Shown: piece after piece, positions 54,908 through 64,000 of the stretch
Layout of the letters: each line of letters starts with the position of its first letter
Position numbering within the stretch: the first letter of the stretch is position 1
NCBI RefSeq assembly: GCF_050908995.1
Contig: NC_135119.1
Location: 3,348,001 to 3,412,000, forward strand
Source: Andrena cerasifolii
Taxonomy: Eukaryota; Arthropoda; Insecta; Hymenoptera; Andrenidae
Direction of reading: 5' to 3'
DNA length: 64,000 nucleotides
Program-made: the position numbers and the translations under genes
Notes under the pieces: model-generated
The model's input: only the letters and a program-made list of their open reading frames with translations
What the model was told of the DNA's origin: nothing
Database searches by the model: none

Positions 54908-56337
54908 TGCCCATAGTGTACGTGTCCTGTAAATGAGCAACAGTGCCGTGGTGGGGAGTGTTCATGAGTGAGAAGCCGCAGACCCCTTTAAAGGTAGCAA
55001 CGAGCTAACTCCTGATCATCATCAGTCCTGCCTTAAGGCCGCGCATTGGAACGGCAGTCACGCGTATGTTTCTCCTCCACTCCGGTAGGGAAATTCCTGG
55101 CATTCCTGCTTCTAACATTCTCGCATTATTTAAGGCAGGGCCTGTTGAAGAAACCTTACCGATCAGTCCGGTAGCAGGCCCAGGACAAAATGCAATCTTC
55201 TTTTTCTCTCTTTCCGCCCTACTTAGCAACCATTTCACAACCCCCGCCAAAGTCGTATTCACTACACAAAGTGAACGATTTATATTAAAAGTAGAGTATA
55301 TTCCTGTAGCTTCTTCATTTCACGGTATGGCAGAGACTGAGATCACGTACATAACGCATAGGAGACTTCTTGGCATTATTCATTACGAAAATTACACGTG
55401 CCTATGCCACACCTTGACATAAATGCTGAAATTTACAGCGACGCGCACAGGTTCTCGTAATCACAAGATTGATTTACATCTTGGTTACACATGTACGATG
55501 TGTTCTACAATAAATGCACTCTAATAGTTGAAGCACAGTTCGTAGGAAAGGTTTCTATTGTTTATGGTTATATCGACTCTGAGGAATGCTGAAGAATTTT
55601 CAATAAAGTTTCTACCATTTGCAATGGAAATAACATTCATAGGAGGAAAGACATTCCAAAGTATCTACAGTAAAAGTAACGCTTGGGTACTAAAGATTTT
55701 GCATACCGAAGGTACTAAAAAATAGCCCAAACTATTCGAATATATCCTTCCTACCAATTTCGCTCTATTTGTTCGATTAAACGACTCTATCGCTATAACC
55801 TACCTGTCAAAATAGTATAGTGGAAGGCCGGAGAGACGAAATTCATCGATAATTAGCAGGGGAAACAGGCCCATCCATCATGCTGTTCTAGGAGTTGCAT
55901 CAACGTTCACCGTTCACCGATCACGATACCGTTCCACGTATTCTCACCCATCACACGGTTCATTACACAAAACTTCTGATGATACAGAGTTAGAGCTTCA
56001 GATAGATAGGAAAAGAGGGAATTGAATTGGTGGCTCTTCAGATAGGAGGCCTGCGACGAAAGTGAGTGTCGATTTATCTCCAGAGGAGATTCATGCCACG
56101 TAAGCAAACGAGACATTTCGTTGCATTATTCACAATCAGACTAACCCTTCTATCTGGTGGTTGCTCCGCTTTATTGAAAGGATAAAGAAACCCATTCGTA
56201 CGCCAGCTATCTCGTGTAGTGAGAGCAAGGTCTGGCAAGTGTCAATGGCAAAGTTCAATCATTTATTGGGCTTGTTGAAGTTTTGGGAACCGATTGAAGA
56301 GGAAAGAACTAATCGATACTGACACTGCTGGCACTAC
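54908..56337. other. Stretch without confirmed gene
   Basis: 55005-55422 is open on both strands: plus strand 118 codons with REIPGIPASNILALFKAGPV, minus strand 85 codons with NNARMLEAGMPGISLPEWRR. Neither matches a family I recognise. A GGTAAGG donor-like site lies on the minus strand near 55168. The rest is AT-rich and featureless. Confidence 0.3.
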
Positions 56338-57415
56338 AGGGTGTCCCACTTTCACTGGTCTGTACGAATACACTATCCAACAGCCATTTTGGTTTGTAAC
56401 ATTGAATAGCCGTTTCTTATAGATTTTTGTGAGCTGAAAACGAATCCGCAAACTGTTTGTTGTCATCACCCTCAGTTTTCGAGAAATTCGATTTTGAAAA
56501 AACCTGCACATATTCAACTTTGAACATCTTTTGTGTCGAAATGGTAATAGTTATTCGGTTGCTTGTTCCGTCAAATTATTCTATAAAGCCTCCCGAGTAT
56601 AACTATATAAGTTATTGGTTCATTATGAACATTTAAATATGATTAAACAACGATTAAAGGGGAAAGAACACCCGAAAAGCACCAACTTTGCAGATATCTT
56701 TAAATATATTTCCAAAACTAAGGGTCTAGGAGAAAATCTGACTACTCCACGCGATGCGGCAGACATTTTTCCGTTGGAAAGCATCAACAGAAGTGGTAAG
56801 TCACGTTTTGTTTTCAATACAGAAGCGAAATAGTTTGGCAAAACGTGCGCCGTCGACAGTGGTAGTCAACGGTGGCGCGCGATACACTACCGCTCAGCGT
56901 CACACAATCACTTAACGCGCGTGACTACCACTGTCGACGCCGCACGTTTTGCCAAACTATTTCGCTTCTGTATTGAAAACGAAACCTGACTTACCACTTC
57001 TGTTGGTGGTTTCCGAAAGAAAAATTTCTGCCGCGTTGCGTGGAGTAGTCAGATTTTCTCCTAGACTCTTATTTTTTAAAATATATAGAAAGATATCTGC
57101 AAAAATTGGTGCATTTTGGGTGTTCTTTTTCCTTTGATCGTTGTTTAAACATATTTAAATGTTTATAATGCACCAATAACTTATATCTTTATATTCGGTA
57201 GGGTTTATAGAATAACTATTACTGTTTGAACACAAAAGATGTTTAAAGTTGAAAATTTGCATTTTTTTTTAAAAACGAATTTCTCGAATACTAAGGGTGA
57301 TGACGATAAACGGTTTGCGGATTCGTTTTCAGCGCACAAAAATCTGTAAGAAACGGCTATTGAATGTTTCAGAACAGAAAAAAAGTTCAATTTTGTTGGA
57401 CAGTGATATTATACC
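56338..57415. mobile_element. Long palindrome with a CAGGGTGTCCCAC left tip
   Basis: The left tip CAGGGTGTCCCACTTTCACT is at 56338. The arms pair from about 56370 inward: GAATAGCCGTTTCTTA, AAAACGAATCCGCAAAC, GACTACTCCACGCGATGCGG and CAAAACGTGCGCCGTCGACA with their inverses, around a centre near 56890 (CTACCGCTCAGCG). The right tip is truncated at about 57410. The arm sequence is unrelated to the 1.18 kb CAGGGTGTCC palindromes, although the first 13 bp are the same. Confidence 0.75.
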
Positions 57416-57488
57416 AAAGTATTAGTGACATCACAAAAAATATTTTAGAAAAAATTTTAAGAATAGTGAAGAGAACCTTAAACATATA

Positions 57489-58400
57489 GGGGTGACCGGG
57501 GCAGATTGCATCAAAAAAGTTTTTACAGTTTTTTCTCCAAAGTGTTTCCCTCAATCAGGAAATAATTTGCGTGACTTACTACTTATATATGTGGTGAACT
57601 ATTGAGTGTAAGTCCGTGACAAAATCATGGACACTTAGACATCTCGCTTCATCTTAAAGAAATCTTGCTACAATGTGCCCCAGTCCGGGGTAAAAAGTAA
57701 CACCATATGTGGTAAATTGTAACGCATCTGCTTTACTTATTTAAATACAAATATGAACACAAATAAACAATTCTAAAAAATATAAATCAAAACACAGATC
57801 ATTATTGAACATTTGACATACATGAGTTAAACAATCATTGTTTATTCATCTGATTCTATCAAAATCTTCTTCGCTTTCTTTACTTTGCCTTCATACTTTC
57901 TTCTACTTTTTGGATTCTCGATTGTTCTGTTGCTCGTCTAGAGCATCTTTTTTCCGGCATGTCAAGCAAATAGCATGTTTGCTTTATCACCATTTAGAGC
58001 GGAGTAAGTAGAAACATGTTACAATTTACCCCGAGCTTGAATTTTTGCGTTTTATCTCAGCAAACGAGAAACTAAACATTAAATTATTAAAATGCGTACA
58101 CGTTATAATAAACCAATGTGTACTGATTCGTTTGCGGTAAAGAAGCAAAAATTCAAACGGTTCCTAATGACAGTTACTTGAAATAAATGTGCTAAGACAA
58201 AATTTACTTACTTGCTCTATATACTAATATTCTGGGCTATAACCTCTAAATGAATACATAGCGGTCGATTGTGTCACTAAAACCGACGGTGCTAATATCG
58301 TCAAGCAGCTCTCACATGCTGTGGGTTGCCAGATTTGTCGTTGAAAAGAGTTTACTTATGTTACAATTTACCCCGTGTTAGAAGCTACCCCGGTCTTACC
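57489..58400. mobile_element. TA-flanked element with GGGGTAAATTGTAAC motifs
   Basis: TA is present at 57487-57488 and 58401-58402. The tips GGGGTGACCGGGGCAG and (inverse) GGTAAGACCGGGGTAG agree imperfectly. Internal GGGGTAAAAAGTAACACC, TGTTACAATTTACCCCG and similar words are repeated on both sides. Such repeated G-rich subterminal words fit the pogo/Tc1 class. No transposase is readable. Confidence 0.5.
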
Positions 58401-58674
58401 TACCAATCATTGTTTATTGCATGATGCCACGATTGCATGATACCAATTGCTTCAGAAAATTTGCAGCACCCATTAAAGGAGTCTGGAAGCTGCTTCAATG
58501 CCGTCAGGTAAAGGGTTTACATTGTACATACCAGTGCAGCAAAAGTAATTCACTGAATTTCTTAAAGCACCCTCAGGTGGTGCACCAAGTAATGCCCCTC
58601 TGGGAACAAACCGTTAAATGTGTTTCTCGCTCCTCGTTATAGGACCGCAAAGACCTGCCAAACCTGGTTTAGTA

Positions 58675-58865
58675 CGTCCAAGATCTTAATGCAGAGTAGG
58701 GCGGAGCGGAAAATTTAAATTTGAATTTTCAGTTGGCCTGGGTGCGGGATAGTTGCCTTTTGATCAACCAGACACAACTGTAAAAAAAAATTGGAAAAAT
58801 ATTCATGTCTGCAGGTTCCTTTTTCACCTAAAAATGATTATAAAATTCAACTTTAAATTTTCTCC
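58675..58865 (-). repeat. Inverted copy of the 4535-4702 repeat
   Basis: AATTTGAATTTTCAGTTGGC, CTGGGTGCGGGATAGTTGCC and ATATTCATGTCTGCAGGTTC are the reverse complements of blocks at 4535-4702. Confidence 0.6.
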
Positions 58866-58906
58866 TATACAGTATCGCAGCGCCCTAAATTGCAGAGTCT
58901 CGAAGA

Positions 58907-59149
58907 CAGGGCCGTCTTAACAAATTTAAGAGTCCTGAGCTAAATAGATTTAGCGCCCTAAGCTTTCACGTACCAAACTCTATACACCGTACAGGTTACA
59001 GTTTCTACATGGTATAGATTTAACGGTTGTCGTGTCTCATAAAAAATTGAGAAGAAAAAGCATTTCAACATACTTCATTCTTAAGCGCCCTTAGATCACC
59101 GGCGCCCGTGGGCTATAGCCCATCCAGCCCGCTGGTTAAGGATGCCCTG
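58907..59149. mobile_element. 243 bp hAT-type MITE with 8 bp target duplication
   Basis: The left tip CAGGGCCGTCTTAAC and the right tip (inverse CAGGGCATCCTTAAC) form the TIR. CTCGAAGA at 58899-58906 and GTCGAAGA at 59150-59157 are a 7/8 match, the 8 bp duplication of hAT elements. The interior is AT-rich, with a GGGCTATAGCCC palindrome near the right end, and has no transposase. Confidence 0.78.
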
Positions 59150-59275
59150 GTCGAAGAACTATACGTAATGTGTCTCTGGCTCTCGACTCTCGATCTTCAA
59201 TCACCCTACCTTCTTTACCTTCAAGTATTGTATACATTCACAACCATACTATATTTTTTCGACGCATATATATAA

Positions 59276-59774
59276 ATAGTGCCATCAGAGTCTACACAGC
59301 GAAATATTCAAAGCATTTTGTACGTACTTATGTTATTTTTTAATTTTCTTTCATTTTATTCAGTTTAATTTTGGTTTTGTATAGTCTATATTGTTATATA
59401 ATATATATATATTTTTATTTTGGTTTTGTATATTCTATATTGTTATATAATATATATATTATTATTTTGGTTTTGTATATTCTATACTGTTATATAATAT
59501 ATATATTATTATTTTGGTTTTGTATAGTCTGTATGTATATTTATATATATATATATATATTATATAACAGTATAGAATATACAAAACCAAAATTAATAAC
59601 AACATAACAATACAGACTATACAAAACCAAAATAATAATATATATATTATATAACAATATAGGCTATACAAAACCAAAATTAAACTGAATAGATCGAAAG
59701 AAAATTAAAAAATGACATATAAGTAGGTACAAAATGCTTTGAATATTTCGCTGTGTAGACTCTGATGGCACTAT
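59276..59774. mobile_element. 499 bp palindrome rich in TA repeats
   Basis: ATAGTGCCATCAGAGTCTAC at 59276 pairs with its inverse ending at 59774. The arms continue through AAATATTCAAAGCATTTTGT. The centre is a tandem array of ATTTTGGTTTTGTATAGTCT-type units (period about 62 bp) separated by TATATA tracts, which then invert. Open frames here are low-complexity by-products. Confidence 0.75.
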
Positions 59775-59959
59775 TTCGACTGAATGCAGACAGAAAGTAG
59801 AAGACTTATTATTAGTCGAAGGTTTATCTACACCATAGCATAAGCATTTCACATGACTATAATCTAAACATTCTAAACAATTCCTTTGAGGAGTTACTCA
59901 GCACCGCACGGAGGCCCGGTGAATGCGACCGCACAGAGCCTATACTGCAGGCGTAGCTC

Positions 59960-60106
59960 AAGGTCGTTGCTCACTTGTCAGCGAATGTGTCAGTTCCGTG
60001 CCAACGTCTAATGGTAAGAAAAAGAGGGGATAGTGATTCCCTTCTTCTTACCACCGGCACGTCGACACGGTACTGACACGTTCACTGACAAGTGAGCGAC
60101 GACCTT
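59960..60106. repeat. 147 bp hairpin element
   Basis: AAGGTCGTTGCTCACTTGTC pairs with GACAAGTGAGCGACGACCTT. The stem continues through GTGTCAGTTCCGTGCC and GGTAAGAA with several mismatches. No target duplication is identified. Confidence 0.65.
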
Positions 60107-60297
60107 AACTTTCAATTGTCAATTCTACCTAAATTAGCTATAAAACTTCTATCCGGACGAATCCGGAACCAATTTTTTTTTGCACTGTGATCACAAACCT
60201 TTATCAAATTTAATGACACCAGCAAAAGCTTCGGGACTCGCCCGGAAGTATGGGAAAATCTTTAATGAAAGCTTATAATCGTAAAGAAAATTGACTG

Positions 60298-60427
60298 AAT
60301 TCTTGATTCTTTTCAGATGTTAATAACTATATATATATATATATATATATACACGATACAAACTATACAAATATAAATATAAGTATATATTTGTATAGTT
60401 ATTAACATCTGAAAAGAATCAAGAATT
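60298..60427. repeat. 130 bp hairpin with (TA)n loop
   Basis: AATTCTTGATTCTTTTCAGA plus TGTTAATAACTATA is perfectly inverted at 60394-60427. The loop holds (TA)n at 60329-60352. Confidence 0.85.
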
Positions 60428-60517
60428 ATAATATAAAAGAATTATAATATATAAGAATTGTAATATATATGTCTATTACATGATGAAAAAGTAAAATCTG
60501 TTCGAAAGTGCAGTATA

Positions 60518-60952
60518 CAGGGTGTCCGTGGGAAGACTGAACAGCTGGATATCTCCTAATATATTGGAGCTAAAAAAATAAAAAAAATATGGCGTTGCAC
60601 GGTTCGAGGTGGCCAATTTATTAGCGCAGACGAATTTTTTTTCGATTATTATTTTAAAAGATGTGATGGTGAAGTTCGGTTTTTCAAATGGAACTATTTT
60701 TTTTGAAGACCTGAGTTGATAGTGCGTTCCAAGACAAATTCCATAAGCATTAATGTATACACTTGATTTCCACTGGTTTTTTGAGATATTGCGCTTGCAA
60801 ATTTACTGATTTTCACTGGAAGAAAACCCGCTGAAATAGGAAGGACCAAGAAATTGGCCCCCTCGAACCATGCAACGCCATATTTTTTTAATTTTTTTAT
60901 CTCCAATACATTAAGAGATATTCAGCTGTTCAGTCTTCCCGCGGACACCCTG
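60518..60952. mobile_element. CAGGGTGTCC palindrome, short copy D (435 bp)
   Basis: The tips CAGGGTGTCCGTGGGAAGAC and inverse are flanked by TATA. The left arm is homologous to copy A's left arm, including the AATAGGAAGGACC variant, and then jumps directly to the inverse of the first ~110 bp. It is an internal-deletion derivative of a related subfamily with a different subterminal sequence (GTGGGAAGACTGAACAGC). Confidence 0.8.
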
Positions 60953-61054
60953 TATACCTATCTGAAAAGCCTCCATAATGCAAGAGTTCACTCACTCAAT
61001 TTCCTTACAACATCTAAAAATCACTAAGCCAACGACGTTTCAGAGGATGTTTAA

Positions 61055-61776
61055 GGGGTCATACTCAGTCAGGAGGTCGAAAAAAAGAGTGGTTTTTCGA
61101 AATTTTTTACTCAGAAGTTATAACACATTTCTCAAAAAATCTTTTTTCTTTTTAAGGACTGCATCTAGTACCGTGCATTGTATTTTTTTCATTAAAAAAT
61201 ATTTATGAATAACTAAGTTATTGTCCATCACTCGAAGGTTCTCTAAAAAAAGGCTTCTGCGGTGACCACTGCTGCTCGAAAGTCGATCATCTAAAATAAA
61301 AAATTCAAAAGAATTTACTTATTATATTATATTATCTAGTATTTGAACGAAGGATTTTTTTATTCGATGCTTAGTTTTCTTTTAATTAACGAAAATCAGG
61401 CACGATTTATGATAAAAATTTAAACTTTTACTTTAAACATCAGCCATTTTTTCCCAAATCAATATTTCGAAAAATCCTTCGTTCAAATACTAGGTAATAT
61501 AATATAATAAGTAAATTCTTTTAAATTTTTTATTTCATATAATCGACCTTCGAGCAGCAGTGGTCACCGCAGAAGCCTTTGTTTTTAAAGAACCTTCCAG
61601 TGATAGACAATAACTCAGTTATTGATAAATATTTTTAAATAAAAAAATTACGATGCACGGTACTAGATGCAATCCTTAAAAGGAAAAAAGATTTTTTAAG
61701 AAATGTGTTATAGCTTTTGAGTAAAAAATTTCCAAAGACCACCCTTTTTTTCGGCCTCCTGACTGAGCATGACCCC
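61055..61776. mobile_element. TTAA-flanked palindrome, family A copy 2 (722 bp)
   Basis: TTAA at 61051-61054 and 61777-61780; perfect GGGG/CCCC tips with GGGGTCATACTCAGTCAGGA on the left and GGGGTCATGCTCAGTCAGGA (inverse) on the right. Closely similar to copy 1 at 25297 throughout. Confidence 0.88.
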
Positions 61777-61780
61777 TTAA

Positions 61781-63180
61781 GAAAGAAACGCGTGCTCTAA
61801 AAGCTCTTAACTTCGGTCAAAAGAAAGCAATATTGGTACATTGTTCCGTACATATTCAACTGCCTCGAGTGCCAATCATTTTACGATTTACGCAAAATTT
61901 TTTAAATCGGATTTTGGCCAGCTTATATGACCAAATACCCCACTGTGCGGCGGGAGGTTTGCAAATGGGGAACCGCTACTGGTTTTTGCAGCATGTACTG
62001 TGCAATTCATGCCAGTACACTGGTTAAAAGCGCGGTACAAAATTCTGAAAATGAATAATGAAAATGAATGTTACGGAAAAATAATGAAACTCGCCGGCAA
62101 TAACACCGTTGTAATTAAATGCTCAGAAGCGATTTTAATTCGTTGCACATCTGGGTCTGGGTTTAATTTAATTTTATTAGTGTGGGGAAAACTGAGCTTC
62201 ACGCAGATGTAGGACTGGAATTTGTTTTAGAGAGTGTGAAGTTCCTATTATGTTTTAGTGTTACGAAATTTATCCTCTCATGTAAATGCAATGTTTAATA
62301 TTGATTTATACGATTCTCATATACACAGTAAATTTGCAGAATCAATCAACCGTGTAAATTGACTGTTAAATGTAGCGAATTTCAAGAGCTTGTTTGTCAG
62401 AGGAAAGGTTTGCTTAGGTATGCTTAAATGAACTATTAATTCCAATAATGTTTCTAATAAAGATGAATAGGCTGATATTGTAATACAATATACACGAAAT
62501 GCACTAAAAGCGATGTCTTTGTACTAATAACTTCAAAAATTGTGACCACAGAATTAAATTACTGTAAAAATATTAATATTTATGTAGACATTAAAATTAA
62601 AATTAATGTTCAATGACGACTATATTCCTGCTTTTACTATTAACCTTAATTACTTATTGACGACATTTTTTGTTGGAACACCTTTCAGCTCCTAAAATGC
62701 ATAAACCCCATTTTTATTATTTTCATCCCTCATTATGTCTCCCAAAATTTTTATCTACAATTTAAAACATCTTGTTGTTCATTTAATTGTTGACTCAAAA
62801 TGTGTGCATATTTTTTCCCTTAATATTTGTCATTCGTCGTGGATGCACGATGGAATCTAATATACCACACCATCTGTCGTTCGGAACGTGTTTTGTGAAA
62901 CGTACTTATTGTGTAATACCGTATCTGTTTTACGAGAACGCCTTCCAGCGATCTCTGCTCTATAAAATACAATTTCGAAGTTTTTATAGAATGCAATGTA
63001 AACATTTGTCCGTCGAATACACGAGCGTTTATTAATTTACGTAGAATCAGAGTAGAAGCCTTTGATAGTGGATGTACGTGTTTAAATATCAATCCCTTAG
63101 CTTTAGATGAAGGGGCGAATATGTGCTTTTACTGGATATTGGAAAAGTTGTATAAAATATTTTTTACATACATGAATGGT
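61781..63180. other. Stretch without recognised gene
   Basis: AT-rich. Several frames of 60-90 codons (for example 61833-62027 and 62787-63035) have no recognisable domain and no splice context that would support them. Confidence 0.35.
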
Positions 63181-63184
63181 TACA

Positions 63185-63598
63185 GTAGGGTAGATCGGGG
63201 GCTGTAGTAACAGAGGGACGATTGTAAACACGTTAAATATCTCAAAACATATGATAGATATTAACAGAAATTTTGGATCCATATCCTAGCAGTATAGATA
63301 CACAATAGACTTGCATAGTGAAGAAAATAACTTTTCGATACCCTAAAGTAACTTTTCCTTACTGATTTAAAATTGTAATATAAATACTCCCTTTGCAAGT
63401 ACCTGTCCTCTCTATTTTTTAATATTTAATCTGGCTATTTTTAAAGTAATACTGATCGTCACTTATCACTTTTAAGTGTCTCGTTAATAAAAATTTATAA
63501 TTTAAGTTGAAAAACCTGGTCGTGGGCGATTGTAACATCGGCAGTCGGGGTCGGTTGTACCGGGACAGAACCGTACAGTGACAAAGAAGATTAATAAT
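63185..63598. repeat. Possible G-rich-tipped element
   Basis: TAGGGTAGATCGGGGGCTGT and GGGCGATTGTAACATCGG, GGGGTCGGTTGTACCGGGAC echo the GGGG...TTGTAAC words of the 57489-58400 element. The ends could not be delimited. Confidence 0.3.
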
Positions 63599-64000
63599 AT
63601 TGTTGTAGGGGACTGTAGGCCGAGAGAAAGTTTTATTTATTTCCTAGGCCTAAAACGAACGATTGCTCGAGTGCCTACTGCGGGTGGTCGAGCTTGGGGG
63701 CTAGGGCAATAAAAGTGACGATTGCCAGAGCCCCAGTGAAATCCTAAGGACAGCGTGTCCTCTTCCGCAACCTTGGGGCGCGTGGGAAATTTGTTTTCCC
63801 CGTTCGTTGATTTTCGGGCGTTCTTCAAACGCCGACGAAAAAGGGCAGAACCTTGCGGGACTTCGTACCGAACGCTTCGTGCTCCTCAGACATTTCATTT
63901 TAACATTTGTATTCACTTTGTTAATCGTTAAATATATGTTGTTGTTGTTACATATATATTTGTGCTTCATTTCACGTTCGTGCCCCAGTATCCAAATTGT
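63599..64000. other. GC-richer stretch, possible LTR start, runs off window
   Basis: TGTTGTAGGGGACTGTAGGC at 63599 could be an LTR tip. A CAATAAAAG near 63707 could serve as a TATA-like element. Minus-strand frames of 63 and 89 codons have no known domain. The right limit is outside the window, so the call cannot be tested here. Confidence 0.25.

Noticed and set aside
59371..59677. Hydrophobic 70-78-codon frames suggesting membrane proteins
   Set aside because: They translate TA and TTTTGG tandem repeats in a palindrome; low complexity.

Overview
This window is repeat-dense, AT-rich eukaryotic DNA, almost certainly from an insect. The evidence is a spliced exon of a peptide G-protein-coupled receptor (GPCR), wrecks of mariner, Tc1, pogo, Harbinger, DIRS-like and non-LTR transposons, solo LTRs, tRNA-derived SINEs and very many palindromic non-autonomous elements. 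Mariner, DIRS and TTAA-element content would fit a hymenopteran such as an ant, but nothing seen here proves the order. No prokaryotic operon, CRISPR array or rRNA gene is visible.

The only host gene I can support is on the minus strand. Bases 8274-7972 encode 101 residues that begin a rhodopsin-family GPCR: an N-terminal tail with two N-glycosylation sequons, TM1, and an ICL1 of the form NKRMRTVTN. It ends exactly at a consensus splice donor. The ICL1 points to the cholecystokinin/sulfakinin receptor group. I found no second exon at lower coordinates, so intron 1 probably runs off the left edge and is at least about 8 kb of transposon debris.

Layout. 1-8 kb: receptor intron with a dead mariner, a solo LTR, foldback elements and a TIR element carrying a 327 bp tandem duplication. 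8.3-9.6 kb: receptor 5' flank with nothing recognisable. 9.6-16 kb: nested pogo/Tc1/mariner-type elements, a Tc1 transposase split by a TTAA-flanked element, a 50-54 bp minisatellite, a large repeat-rich palindrome and a pogo relic. 17-20 kb: first copy of a 1.6 kb repeat plus the first of three roughly 1.18 kb CAGGGTGTCC palindromes. 20-26 kb: an ATTCGAAT minisatellite and several TTAA-flanked palindromes. 28-32.5 kb: two more CAGGGTGTCC palindromes and a TATAGTCTG palindrome family. 34.7-36.3 kb: a TA-flanked MITE and a hAT-like element with internal hairpins. 36.8-45 kb: pieces of a DIRS-like retrotransposon on the minus strand, cut by a foldback element, an internally deleted mariner and a TTAA palindrome. 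45-46 kb: an element made of four consecutive hairpins. 48-50.6 kb: more TTAA palindromes and a non-LTR RNase H remnant. 51.5-54 kb: two SINE copies, a Harbinger relic and a mariner C-terminus. 54.8-64 kb: mostly palindromic elements, including a hAT MITE with a near-perfect 8 bp target duplication.

The most unusual aspect is the number and variety of long palindromes. At least five sequence-distinct families end in GGGG or CAAGGGAAG next to TTAA. A separate family, ending in CAGGGTGTCC, shows arm-to-arm sequence homogenisation caught at different stages in different copies. The genes do not form a pathway; the window is a record of nested transposition around one receptor exon.
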